Below are positions 47,777-56,503 of a DNA stretch of 64,000 nucleotides, piece by piece. Source of the DNA: G958296245 sp965262055 (GTDB lineage: Bacteria; Chloroflexota; Dehalococcoidia; Lucifugimonadales; G958296245); contig CBDHEI010000002.1 of the NCBI GenBank assembly GCA_965262055.1, positions 2,480,001 to 2,544,000 on the forward strand. The letters are read 5' to 3'. Both the position numbers and the translations under genes were made by a program. Under the pieces are notes generated by a model. That model saw nothing but the letters and a program-made list of their open reading frames with translations. It was not told the origin of the DNA and did not search any database. Within the stretch, counting starts at the first letter, position 1. Each line of letters opens with the position of its first letter.

Positions 47777-48037
47777 CATGGAGCACAGCATCCTAATCGC
47801 GATCACGATGCCGAACACAGCATCAATGGCAACGACGATGCTCAGTACTAAGAGCCCCCTGGTGAGCCAGCGCATGGAGCGGGCATCGCGGTCCATTGAA
47901 GCCTCATGCCGCTGCTGAGCTCGCCTGTTGAGTTCATCGAGGCACATCTGAGGAACTTTAACGACGTTCTGTGCGAGCTTGTCATGCAGCGTGACAAGCT
48001 CTTCCTCGGTCATCGCCCTCAACTCTGCTAGTTTCAT
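47771..48037 (-). CDS. 88-aa protein with one C-terminal membrane segment
   Basis: The start has a strong GGAGGCGGGAGGCGGG stretch upstream. Residues 1-55 are helical and charged (LRAMTEEELVTLHDKLAQNV), and residues 60-85 are hydrophobic (GLLVLSIVVAIDAVFGIVIA). Likely a tail-anchored small protein. Last gene of a four-gene minus-strand run starting at 49089. Confidence 0.6.
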   Translation of the reverse strand: MKLAELRAMTEEELVTLHDKLAQNVVKVPQMCLDELNRRAQQRHEASMDRDARSMRWLTRGLLVLSIVVAIDAVFGIVIAIRMLCSMS

Positions 48038-48056
48038 ATCCCGCCTCCCGCCTCCT

Positions 48057-48674
48057 TTACTGCGAATACTGCGAACGCTGCTGTGCGAGCCGCTCCATCA
48101 TATCGGCGGCTTCAGACTCGCTGTAGCCAACGAAGGTCACAGAGATGAGCACGAAGCCGATGAACCGCCTCCAGATGAAGGCAGAGCCGCCCGGTCCGCG
48201 CCATTCGTCGACCACGTAAGGACCTGAAGTCTTCTTGGCCGCATGAATCGCTGGACGCTCGCCTAGAAGTTCCCGCTGGTACTCCATATCACAATCGCCC
48301 AGGTCGATGCTGGATGTTGCCAAGTCCACGTGGTCAACCTCGGCGTACTTCCGGCTGCGGCCGTAGCGAACCCGGACGGCGTTGACCAACCCGGACTCAG
48401 CGTAGCCCCACTGGACGGGATCGCCGTTCGGCCAGCCGTATACGTCAAAGGTGAACTCCGAGCGCCGCCGCAGGTCAGGAGCCGTCAACTCGGCGACCTC
48501 TTGCCTGCGCCGGTAGACTTGCAAACCGCAGACTCCCAACCCCATGAGCCCCCACGTGGTCAAGACCACCACGACCACGGGCTCCCACGGGATCGGCTCT
48601 GCGCGGTACACTAAGTAGGCGGCGACCGCCAGCACCGCGACTGACTCCGTGACTAACCAGATCACCACCTTCAC
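48057..48674 (-). CDS. 205-aa membrane-anchored protein, function unknown
   Basis: Two N-terminal TM helices (VVIWLVTESVAVLAVAAYLV and VVVVLTTWGLMGLGVCGLQV), then a soluble domain (FTFDVYGWPNGDPVQWGYAE, WRGPGGSAFIWRRF). The GTG at 48674 is chosen because it makes a GTGA overlap with the stop of the upstream Cys-rich gene; the open frame goes further up but overlaps that gene. No domain recognised. Confidence 0.6.
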   Translation of the reverse strand: MKVVIWLVTESVAVLAVAAYLVYRAEPIPWEPVVVVVLTTWGLMGLGVCGLQVYRRRQEVAELTAPDLRRRSEFTFDVYGWPNGDPVQWGYAESGLVNAVRVRYGRSRKYAEVDHVDLATSSIDLGDCDMEYQRELLGERPAIHAAKKTSGPYVVDEWRGPGGSAFIWRRFIGFVLISVTFVGYSESEAADMMERLAQQRSQYSQ

Positions 48675-48895
48675 GACAGCAGCTTTCTGCGCATGGCCGC
48701 CCAGCGGCCCGGCGTGACACCCCGTGCCAGTCTGATTAGACCGCACGGGCGACATGCACAGCCCGGAACGTGGGGATCGGCTACCAGACCCTCAACCTTC
48801 AGGCTCATTGCGTCCTTGCCCGCCGCGACCCCCGCCTCGTAGTCGTCGCACCGCTGACACGCTGGCCGTGAGCAAGCCGCCGGGACGTGAGTCAT
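48671..48895 (-). CDS. 74-aa Cys-rich protein, probable zinc binder
   Basis: Cysteines in CSRPACQRC and CACRPC suggest a small zinc site. The ATG makes an ATGA overlap with the preceding gene and the stop a GTGA overlap with the next, so the three are tightly coupled. Similar small Cys-rich genes are seen in mycobacteriophage-like satellites; the actual role is unknown. Confidence 0.6.
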   Translation of the reverse strand: MTHVPAACSRPACQRCDDYEAGVAAGKDAMSLKVEGLVADPHVPGCACRPCGLIRLARGVTPGRWAAMRRKLLS

Positions 48896-49089
48896 TGCGC
48901 ATCTATCATCTCGTCCACGAAGCCGCGAATGTCTTCTTGCGCAAGCAGGACGACTCGCCCGTCGCGGGCAAGCCACGCCTCCTGTTGGAGCTCGCCACGA
49001 CGGTCCTCCAGTGCGATGAGGACAACGAGCCCGATGAGCACTATGCTTACTACACCAATACCCGCGTAGGTTCTGCCGTGCGTCTTCAT
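48892..49089 (-). CDS. 65-aa single-pass membrane protein
   Basis: ATG preceded by GGGAGGGCGTTT. One TM segment (IGVVSIVLIGLVVLIALE), then a charged tail (GFVDEMIDAQ). First gene of the coupled minus-strand run 49089 to 47771. No family recognised. Confidence 0.6.
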   Translation of the reverse strand: MKTHGRTYAGIGVVSIVLIGLVVLIALEDRRGELQQEAWLARDGRVVLLAQEDIRGFVDEMIDAQ

Positions 49090-49146
49090 AAACGCCCTCC
49101 CTATCCTTTTTGCACCAGATGCGCCGGGCGGTGGTACCCGCCCGGC

Positions 49147-49186
49147 GCGCGTCGCGGGGGAAATGGATAAACCGCCCGCGACGCGC
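49147..49186 (-). terminator. 12-bp hairpin between protease remnant and small-gene run
   Basis: GCGCGTCGCGGG (49147-49158) pairs perfectly with CCCGCGACGCGC (49175-49186). It lies downstream of the minus-strand protease remnant and upstream of the small-gene run; there is no clear T-tract. Confidence 0.45.
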
Positions 49187-49272
49187 CACAGTCTACCACG
49201 CCGGTACTCTACTTCCGGTTATGCCAGAAGAACCGCGCACGGCCATGCCGACGAGTCCCATCATGGCTCCCC

Positions 49273-49642
49273 TCAGCGTAGGTGCTTGGCTACGTCGATG
49301 ACCGTGACCAAGTAGTTGAGCCAGATCCAATTACCGTCGTCGTCTTTGCCGACCGTCCAGTGCCCCCGAACGAGTCCCACCACCTCTCCGTCGGTGTTCA
49401 AGATGGGGCCACCAGAAGAACCCGCAGTGACGAACGCGAACACGAGGTAGTCGACCAACCCGCTGGAGTCCCTGAATTCAGCATTCACGACGTGACCGGG
49501 GAACGCCGAGAGGGTTGTGACGTCAAGTTCAAGGTCGGGGAATCCCATCACCAGAACGGACTCGCCCAAGCGTGGCGACGCGGCGGAGATCGGGAGTTCG
49601 CGGCAATCCGTAATGGGGCGGATCGGGCGCAAGACCACTTAA
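49273..49642 (-). pseudogene. Trypsin-like serine protease, N-terminus removed by IS1380
   Basis: The C-terminal half carries LGESVLVMGFPDLELDVT, then the nucleophile motif FVTAGSSGGPILNTDGEVVG of S1/DegP-like proteases, and ends VIDVAKHLR. The catalytic His and Asp part is missing because IS1380 copy B starts at 49643. Possibly a former periplasmic or phage-defence-associated protease; now inactive. Confidence 0.75.
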
Positions 49643-51391
49643 CCGGGATTTCCCATATTGGGAGTCTTCAGGCTCAAGGGGCAGCCCAAACGAGATAGTG
49701 GCAGCATAGTCAGGTCCTGCAAGGCCACTCAATCGCCGGTCTATCCGATAAGAGATGCGTTTGCAGTCGTAGAGCACCCTTCTTGTCCGTCTTCATCGTC
49801 CTCGTGTCCCCTGCCAGTGGGGTGAAAGCGCATTGAAGACAAGCCGACTCCCTGGAGCGCTCTCCCCCCTCTTGGCAAGATCGTGGTTGTACCCTCCCTC
49901 AGCTTGGCGCCGGCGATAACCGGCCGATACGATCCAACACTCCCTGGAACAACCGTCGAGGAACCGACACCTCGGACAACTGAAAGATCAACCACCGGGA
50001 GTGCCGCACCAGACGGCCTCCCATCTTGATCAGCTTCACCTGCACGCTCCGCAGCGACCAGTGCTTGACCGCCTTGGGCAGACACAGCCGGCGAAGGAAG
50101 TTCCCAAGGTTGTACGCCAGGACGAACAGAGACAGACGCACCCGGTTGGCCACGAACCGATGGCACGACAGCCGAGTCCAGTTCAGCGCGTACTTGCCCT
50201 CCTTGATCCACTGCTCGGCTGTCCCACGACCATTGTAGAATCGCACCACCCCTTCGGGGCCAGCCGACATGCTCGTGACGATGAAGCCCACCCGGGGGAA
50301 CAGCTCTCCCCTATGCCACTCCACCTTGGCCACCACCCGCCGAGCGCGGTCCCAACTCCCGGCACGATACCAAAAGTCGTCGTATAGGATCACTGGACGC
50401 TTCGGCGGCCTCCCCACAGGCCTCCTGAGCAGAGGGGCGATCTCCCGTTGCAGCACCTCGTTGCCGGGGAGTCTTATAGCGTAAAGGACGTGCCGCTCCT
50501 CGAGGTACTCATAGATGTCCGGCTTGGCGAATGCGGCATCGGCACGAAAGTACCGCCGCACTCCTGTCGCCCCGTAGCGGGACAGGACCGGATCCAATAC
50601 ATCACGCCACCTGTGCGCGCTATGTACGTTCCCCGCACGGAGCATCGCCCCCTCGCAGTCACCGAACTGGTTGAACACGAACAAAGGGTGATAGCACGTG
50701 CTCCCAAAGTGACCGTTGTACGATGCTCCCTCCTGTCCTCCATGTACCGGACTCTCCGAACTGTCCATGTCCAAGATCACCCGCCGGTGCGCTGTGTGCG
50801 TCATCGCCCGGTCCACCCACGTAGCGTTCACTCGGCCCAACCCTTCCACGTTGCCGTCTTGGGTAAGCACCTCGGTCTCGAACCGGCTCATAGTGTTGGT
50901 GCTGGCGGCCGGTCTCTCAGGACCACCTCGCCGTCCAACGACTACCCGCATCGTCGGGTCCTGGGCCAGCCGTTCAGCGTCGTTGGTATCCTCGTAGCCC
51001 GCCAGACGACTGTACACCGACTGCCTGAGAAGGCCCACCAATCGGTGTTGCACGTTACGACCGCCCCGGCTCTCCTGCAGACACTCATTCGCCGTCTCCG
51101 TCAGCCCCAGTGCATCGTCCAACTCGCGGCAGGCCAGCAGCCCAGCGTCCGAGGTGATGGTAGCGCCGCGAAACTCCAACCGTACACGTCGGTCGAAACG
51201 GAGCGTGGCGCGGGGGTTGGTGCTTTCACCCATTGGGTGCCTCCGAGGACAGTACGTTATCAACAGCTAGAGTAGCCGCTCGTGACCAGTCTAGCACTCA
51301 TGATAAGCACTGTGCTCCGCTATTCGGCTGCATCGGGTAGCGATGGTACTGTTTACGACACGCCTTGCAGGGTTGATATGGGAAATGTGGG
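49643..51391 (-). mobile_element. IS1380 copy B
   Basis: CCGGGATTTCCCATATTGGG at 49643 (right end) and GATATGGGAAATGTGGG ending at 51391 (left end) bound a 1749-bp element in inverse orientation. No matching target duplication is obvious at the flanks (CTTAA and TATAT), so one side may have been rearranged after insertion. Confidence 0.88.
49899..51233 (-). CDS. IS1380 transposase, copy B
   Basis: 444 aa from the ATG complementary to 51233. Same DDE layout as copy A and nearly identical to copy C, differing at a handful of positions (for example EERHVLYAIRLPGNEVLQ against EERRVFYAIRLPSNKVLQ in copy C). Complete frame, presumably active. Its left end lies over the 3' part of a duplicated hypothetical gene. 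Confidence 0.9.
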   Translation of the reverse strand: MGESTNPRATLRFDRRVRLEFRGATITSDAGLLACRELDDALGLTETANECLQESRGGRNVQHRLVGLLRQSVYSRLAGYEDTNDAERLAQDPTMRVVVGRRGGPERPAASTNTMSRFETEVLTQDGNVEGLGRVNATWVDRAMTHTAHRRVILDMDSSESPVHGGQEGASYNGHFGSTCYHPLFVFNQFGDCEGAMLRAGNVHSAHRWRDVLDPVLSRYGATGVRRYFRADAAFAKPDIYEYLEERHVLYAIRLPGNEVLQREIAPLLRRPVGRPPKRPVILYDDFWYRAGSWDRARRVVAKVEWHRGELFPRVGFIVTSMSAGPEGVVRFYNGRGTAEQWIKEGKYALNWTRLSCHRFVANRVRLSLFVLAYNLGNFLRRLCLPKAVKHWSLRSVQVKLIKMGGRLVRHSRWLIFQLSEVSVPRRLFQGVLDRIGRLSPAPS

Positions 51392-51745
51392 TATATAACT
51401 CTCACTCGCCACTTTCACCCCCCTAACCCTCGAGCGACTCATACAGAGTCGGCGGCAGAGGTCAATGAGCTGCAACTGCTGGCCGTAGGCGTCCTCGAGG
51501 GGAGATCGCTGAGGCGTCGTCGGACTCGGGGCTCTCTTGGCGTCGCGCACCGCCTGGCTGTGCTTGCGGCATTGTGGCCCACGGCTGCGCGAGTCGATGG
51601 GGAACGAGCACTGAAACTCCAGCGCGCCTCTGCGGACCGCGACCGTGCAAAGTCCCTCGGTGTAGGGGTAGCCCGTGGACTTCGCCCACGTCGCATACTG
51701 ATGCGCCCGCGCGTCCTTCAACGTGAGTGGCCATAGCTCCGTCAT
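51353..51745 (-). pseudogene. Duplicated hypothetical gene, copy 1, 3' end replaced by IS1380
   Basis: ATG at 51745 with AGGAGGCGCCGGC upstream. It starts MTELWPLTLKDARAHQYATW and contains LEFQCSFPIDSRSRGPQCRK, like the copy at 62519-62992. From about 51440 it diverges, and the stop lies inside the IS1380 end. The conserved Cys/His (CSFP, CRKH) may bind metal. Function unknown. Confidence 0.6.
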
Positions 51746-52200
51746 GCCGGCGCCTCCTGGAGCGCCTCGGGGAGCTCGCGGTCGACGGCGCGTGGGACGG
51801 CTTGGCTCGGACACGCGGGACGGAGCGGCCACTTACCGCCGCAGCGCATCGTTGTCGGACTCCAGGGCGGATACCTTGGCGGTCAGCGAGTTCTCGCGCT
51901 CATGTAGGCGCTCGAACTGCTTCTGAATCTTGACCGCGTGCCGCTGTAGCGCCGCGCGGTCATCGTCTACGTGCTGCCTGGCAGCCAACGCGTAGGCGCG
52001 GTTGAGTTTGTCCTCTTGGGCGCGCGCCTCGAACTCCGCGATGCGCGCCCGAATCGCCGCTTAGACCGCCAGGAGCCGGTCAATCTCCCGTAGATCGTCG
52101 GGATGGTGCTCGATGTTGGCGACCAACGCATCCAGGCGGGCCTTCAGGGCCTCGAGCTCGTCGTCCTTGCGGTCCACTTGGGCGAGCAGGGCCTCGACCG
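51460..52200 (-). repeat. Segmental duplication, copy 1
   Basis: About 740 bp, roughly 97% alike by eye to 62710-63440 in the same orientation, with a 3-bp length difference near 51515. It includes the hypothetical gene, the coiled-coil frame and the end of the zinc-ribbon gene. Confidence 0.8.
51833..52060 (-). CDS. Coiled-coil reading frame after an in-frame TAA, copy 1
   Basis: An open frame directly follows, in phase, the stop of the zinc-ribbon gene. It reads RIAEFEARAQEDKLNRAYAL and ends KVSALESDNDAL, with clear heptads. There is no ATG, GTG or TTG near its beginning; an ATT is the first candidate. It is either a separate gene with an unusual start or the C-terminal part of the upstream protein beyond a TAA. 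The second copy (63080-63307) is the same. Confidence 0.45.
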   Translation of the reverse strand, partial: AAIRARIAEFEARAQEDKLNRAYALAARQHVDDDRAALQRHAVKIQKQFERLHERENSLTAKVSALESDNDALRR

Positions 52201-52210
52201 TGCGTCTGAG

Positions 52211-53925
52211 CTTAGCCCGAATCCACCGAAGGACACCTATGGACGGCGTGAGGACAGCGGCAGGGTGGGTGAGGGAGCTACAGGGGAGATGGCTGGGCTC
52301 ATTGGGGTAGATTGGAGGTCGGCGAACGGTCTTCAGTCGCCGCATAGGGCCCCTATGGCCCTCTGCGGGAGCTGCGATGCGCGGGATGGCGAGAGAATAC
52401 GCAGCAGGGAACTCTCGCGGACCGGGGTGGCACGAGTTTGCAGGGAAGTTGGGTCAGTTGCAGGCTGGCAGTCAGGCGGGGAGTGGAATGGCTCGCAGCC
52501 GGGCCATGGCGCGAGTGAACTGGGTTTCCCAAGGCCAATGCTGGGGAAGATGCAGGGTAAGGCGGCGCGCCGAGCGGGTGATCCGTCCCACCAGAGCGAA
52601 GACCCGCCGCCTGAGGGTCTTGGTGGTCACGGTCCGTTCGGCCAGACCGATGCGCGCTGTCCAGCGGGCGAGGTTGTGTGCCATCACCTGCACCGCCAGC
52701 CAGGCGCCGTTGGCGGCGAAGCGCCCCGAGGGGAGATGGTTGAGTCCGACGCCGTGTTTCAGGTCTCGAATGGCGTTCTCGATCTCGGCGTGGCGGCGAT
52801 GATCGGCCTCCAGTTCCAGGGTTTCCCCGTCCCGGTCGGTGATGAAGCCGTGATAGCTGTAGGTGGCGAAGAGGGCCAACTGGGAACCGGGCGTGGGCTT
52901 CACCCGCCGGACGATGAGCCGCACCGGCGCGGCGTCGGGTTCACTCTGGAAGGGGGTATAGGTGGTCTCGGCCACATCGGCGGCGCCGTCCATCCAGTAG
53001 GGAATCGGCGTCCAGTCCTGCTCGGGGATCGCCTCAATCAACTCCCGCAGGCCTTTGTGCTGGCGGATGGTGATGGAGAAGCGGACACCCATCTCGCGGC
53101 AGACGGCGACGAGAGCGTGGGCGTAGAAGCCGCTGTCGGCGCGCACCGTGAGTTGGCCGCTGGCCCCACCGTAGCGCACCCGCCCCACCGTTTCACGCAG
53201 GAAGTGGGCAGCGCCGCGAGCGGTGTTGGCACGGCCCTCGCGCAGCCGGGACATCAGCACATCGCCGGTTCCGGCGGCGATGGCCAGCAGTGGGTGATAG
53301 CCCCGCGCGCCGGTGTAGTTGTGGTGTCGCGCCCCTTCTTTGTCCAGTCCATAGGTCTCGCAGATGGTGGAGTCCAGGTCGATGGTCAGGGGCAAGTCGC
53401 CGGGTCCGGCCCCAGCGGCCCATGCGCGTGCCAGCAACTGGCGGCTCACCCGGTCGAGTTGACGGACATGCCCCCACCGGAAGCTGCGCAGGAAGGTGCC
53501 CAGGGTGGATGGCGCCTTGACCACGCAGCCGAGAACACCGACCGTCCCACCAGCACGCAGCGCATCGGCGTCGTCGATGAAGTCGCCGCCCGCCAGCGCG
53601 GAAGCGACCAGCGTCAGCAGTTTGTCCCCCGTGTTCGCCCGCCCCGGTGCGCAGCCGAGGTCGAGGTGATGGTCGACGAGTTCCCGCAGGCCCAGGTGCT
53701 GTGCAAGGGTGGCCGGCAGGAGCAGGCCGGCATTGGCCACCAGGCGGTGGTCGTCAAAGACGACGCCGATACGGTCGGGATTGTTCTGTGGCAGCATCTA
53801 CTGGGTGCTCCTTGTTTCCGGGCGGTTTTCTGTTTCAAAACCATTCTCCCAGATTCAGAGGAGCACCCTCTGGCTTCTTCAAGGACTGTCCCCAAAGTCG
53901 TCTTTCGGTGGATTCGGGCTTAGGG
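52211..53925 (-). mobile_element. IS1380-family element of actinobacterial type
   Basis: The inverted ends share AGCCCGAATCCACCGAA: TTAGCCCGAATCCACCGAAG near 52212 and the complement of CTAAGCCCGAATCCACCGAA near 53905-53924. One transposase gene. It is unrelated in sequence to copies A-C. Confidence 0.8.
52472..53797 (-). CDS. IS1380-family transposase, actinobacterial type
   Basis: 441 aa. It opens with FDDHRLVANAGLLLPATLAQ and carries LTIDLDSTICETYGLDKEGA (first Asp), LTVRADSGFYAHALVAVCRE (second Asp) and DHRRHAEIENAIRDLKHGVG (Glu). The whole sequence is very close to transposases I recall from Frankia, Streptomyces and Mycobacterium. Full length and apparently intact. Presence in a non-actinobacterial chromosome would imply recent cross-phylum movement. 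Confidence 0.88.
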   Translation of the reverse strand: MLPQNNPDRIGVVFDDHRLVANAGLLLPATLAQHLGLRELVDHHLDLGCAPGRANTGDKLLTLVASALAGGDFIDDADALRAGGTVGVLGCVVKAPSTLGTFLRSFRWGHVRQLDRVSRQLLARAWAAGAGPGDLPLTIDLDSTICETYGLDKEGARHHNYTGARGYHPLLAIAAGTGDVLMSRLREGRANTARGAAHFLRETVGRVRYGGASGQLTVRADSGFYAHALVAVCREMGVRFSITIRQHKGLRELIEAIPEQDWTPIPYWMDGAADVAETTYTPFQSEPDAAPVRLIVRRVKPTPGSQLALFATYSYHGFITDRDGETLELEADHRRHAEIENAIRDLKHGVGLNHLPSGRFAANGAWLAVQVMAHNLARWTARIGLAERTVTTKTLRRRVFALVGRITRSARRLTLHLPQHWPWETQFTRAMARLRAIPLPA

Positions 53926-54413
53926 GCCTCGGCAGCGTCGGCGTGCCGCTCCTGAGCATCGGATAGCATCGCCTGGGCGCGGCTGGGGGCGCGGTGGGTC
54001 TCTTCCTCCCTGGCCTCGATGCGCCGCTGCGCCTCCTCGCCGAAGGCTACGGCCTCGACCATGCGGGCGTAGAACGACGAGTGCGTTCCGATGATTCCCC
54101 TAAAGCAGTTGAGGCACAGCTTGAACGACACAGCGGCTCGGTGTCCCCACTCTCTAGGGTCTCGGTGGACGCCGCTTCGTTGAGCGTGTCGTTGCGAGTC
54201 TCGTGTGGCGCGGGAGGGAGTCATACCTAGCTATGAAAATGGCGTTGTACGAGGCGGCGGCGTACCGTTCCGTATACCTTACGTGCTTCTTGCCCTTCCA
54301 CTAGACCCGAAATGAGGAGCCGGGGCGAGGAGGTCGTCGTTTGTCCGATCAGCCTTAGGGGGAATCGTCACAGATTGGGCGCTAGGGGGGGGTGTCCTCT
54401 TATCATACTCTTA

Positions 54414-55260
54414 GAGGGTGTTTGCAAAGTACATCATGACGGAGCTAAGCGTCGGAGCATGAGATGAATCGCAGCTATGTGCAGCCACGCTTCCGTTGTA
54501 CCGGTCAAGGCTTCATAGTCCTTGCTCAACCGGCGACAACGTCCCAGCCACGCCAGTGTTCGCTCAACCACCCACCTGCGTGGCAGCACCTCAAACTGAT
54601 GGCTGGCCCTGGGACGCTTGACGATCTCCAAGACCCAGCCCGACATGGACATCACCCAGTCCACCAACTGGCCGCTGTAGCCAGCGTCAGCCCAGATGAG
54701 TCGCAGGCGTGGGAATCGTCCTATCAATTTATCGATGACCAGCCTCGCCCCATCTCGGTCTTGGATATTGGCAGGATGCACCACCACCGCCAACAGCAAG
54801 CCCACGGTATCTACGATGACGTGTCGCTTTCGACCGTTGACCTTCTTACCAGCATCATAGCCACGAGGCCCCCTTTTTCAGTCGTCTTCACGCTCTGGCT
54901 ATCTATGATCGCTGCGCTGGGAGTAGGATTTCTACCTTCGGCCTCTCGGACGCAGGGGCGTAGCGTCTCATTGACTCGTTCCCACGTTCCATCCATGGTC
55001 CAACTGCGGAAGTACTTGTACAGGGTCTGCCAGGGAGGCAGATCGTGCGGGACCATCCGCCAGGGGCATCCGCTCCGAAGCAAATACAGGATGCCGTTCA
55101 CTACCTCCCGCAGGTCCACTGTACGGGGTCGGCCTCCGGGTTTGGCTGGTGGGAGTAGGGGGCCGAGGATCTCCCACTGTTCGTCCGTCAGGTCGCTGGG
55201 GTACGATTTGCGGCTCATTCATCAAGTTTAGTACAAGTTCAAGACTTTGCAAACACCCTC
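54414..55260 (-). mobile_element. IS5-family (IS427-type) element with TTA duplication
   Basis: GAGGGTGTTTGCAAAGT at 54414 and its complement ending at 55260 are 17-bp inverted ends, flanked by TTA at 54411-54413 and 55261-55263. 847 bp with two overlapping frames is the normal IS427-group size and layout. No gene is evident in 54240-54413. Confidence 0.9.
54434..55218 (-). CDS. IS5-family transposase made by frameshifting (two frames)
   Basis: The first frame (55218 to 54811) has the N-terminal DUF4096-like part: LTDEQWEILGPLLPPAKPGG, RSGCPWRMVPHDLPPWQTLY and the first catalytic Asp in IIDSQSVKTTEKGG. The second (ending 54434) holds VGLLLAVVVHPANIQDRDGA, IWADAGYSG (second Asp) and RRWVVERTLAWLGRCRRLSK (Glu). 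The phase changes by -1 at the A5-G5 run 54869-54878; just after it the other phase reads PRGYDAGKKVNGRKRHVIVD, the expected family continuation. IS427-group elements commonly use such programmed slippage. Confidence 0.85.
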
Positions 55261-55500
55261 TTAGTCCTTACTTGGGGGGCTTTCTACCCCTTCCCCTAAG
55301 AGGGGAATAAGATTAAGAGGCCCCCCCGGTTCTTCGAGAGGCGCAGAAAGAGGGGCCGGAACGGACGGCGAAAGAAGGGGTTTCTTGTCAAACTCAACTC
55401 CGTGAGTTCGGCGGTCGCTTTCCGTTTGTTGACGGCCCCTGGCGACCCTCGACTCGGTGGGACCGTCCGACCGGCTCGGTGTCGATGCCCGTCGCCGTGG

Positions 55501-55758
55501 TCACGTCCGGGCCAGTGGCGCCCGTTTCCGTTGACGCAGCCTCTCGTAGTAGTTGCGAATGTCGTACAGGGCCATCGTGTCCATCTCGTGCGGGACGGAG
55601 GCTTGGTCAGCGACGCGGGTGTGGGTACGGCGGTTCGCCACGCCCGACACACACGTTGCCGCAACACCGAACGCCCAGGCGATGAGCTGCACCCGGTTGC
55701 CGTCAGCCCGCAATCGCCTCATGGCCCTCAACTCGTGCGGGTACAGCCAGCGTTCCAA
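55501..55758 (-). CDS. 85-aa HTH-like hypothetical protein
   Basis: Contains LRADGNRVQLIAWAFGVAAT followed by CVSGVANRRTHTRV, which resembles a phage-type helix-turn-helix, and a basic C-terminus. The first codon is a TTG at 55758; no strong Shine-Dalgarno. 55261-55500 holds no clear gene. Confidence 0.45.
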   Translation of the reverse strand: MERWLYPHELRAMRRLRADGNRVQLIAWAFGVAATCVSGVANRRTHTRVADQASVPHEMDTMALYDIRNYYERLRQRKRAPLART

Positions 55759-55910
55759 TCGACTAATTGAATCACACTTCTTTTGGTCACATGTCTACAC
55801 GGAACCCTACCATAGTTTTGCTGTGCGAACACAAGAGCGCCAACAGCGCGGCAGCGGCTCCAGGTACGAGTTGGCTACGAATGAAGGAGAAGGGGGGGCG
55901 GTCTAGACCC

Positions 55911-56503
55911 CTATCCCGCTGAGGCGGGAGGGAAGGGCGCTTCGGGCGGCTCCTCCCGTGACCCGAATGTCGCGACCGTCACGAGCCCGACAACAGCGTC
56001 AAGGGTGTTCAGTCCGTCCGCCTCGTCCCGCGCGTACTGCCAGGCCCACGACCATAGACGGTCCTCATACGTGTGCCAGTCAGGGGGAATCTTCAGTTCC
56101 GGGCCGGGCGGCGGCCGATGGAGGTTTTCGGCTGATTCGAGATCTGCTCGGCGGACAGAGTACCGAAACGCGACGGCGGCCTCCAGCAGGGCGTCCCTTG
56201 CCTCTTTGTGCGTGGTCGGCTCGCAGCAGGTGCAATTGAGGGCTAGGTGCCGGATACGGCGCGCAGCCTTGAGCAGGTGGTGCTCGGCCTTCCTAAACTC
56301 TTGGCGGCGCTTTCTTAGGGACCGCTTACGGTTCCTGGCGCGCTTTGCATCGTGCTCTGCTATTTTCTCGTTGAATAACCGCAGGTACTTGCCGCTGAGC
56401 TTTTCGCGTCGGTTCGCAGCCGAGCACTCCGGTGAGCATGTCTTGGCGCTTGGCTGTAGTTGCTGACGCTCAGCCGAGATACGGCGTCGCCGACACACCT
56501 TAC
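55911..56503 (-). pseudogene. Cys-containing helical protein, N-terminus removed by IS1380 copy C
   Basis: About 197 codons from the IS edge: CRRRRISAERQQLQPSAKTC then SPEC gives the second half of a CxxC...CSxxC zinc ribbon. A basic coiled coil (RKRSLRKRRQEFRKAEHHLL), CTCCEPTTHKEARDALLEAA and an acidic, Trp-rich C-terminus follow. The first Cys pair and the start must have lain where IS1380 copy C now begins. The small proteins at 46900 and 63308 share the ribbon style. Confidence 0.55.

Larger units (their letters stand above)
52061..54127 (-). pseudogene. Zinc-ribbon/coiled-coil gene split by an IS1380 element, copy 1
   Basis: The N-terminal part lies at 53926-54127 (KLCLNCFRGIIGTHSSFYAR, then EEAQRRIEAREEETHRA) and the C-terminal part at 52061-52210 (VEALLAQVDRKDDELEALKA, ending DRLLAV). 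Between them sits an IS1380 insertion. The related copy at 63308-63670 lacks the middle segment. Upstream of 54127 the sequence no longer matches, so the true start is also gone. Confidence 0.6.

Noticed and set aside
52103..53923. 606-codon plus-strand frame through the actinobacterial IS1380
   Set aside because: Antisense to a clear transposase with complete DDE motifs; no independent support.
55296..55667. Minus-strand frame 55296-55667
   Set aside because: It is low-complexity Arg/Thr-rich and out of phase with the more plausible 55501-55758 frame.
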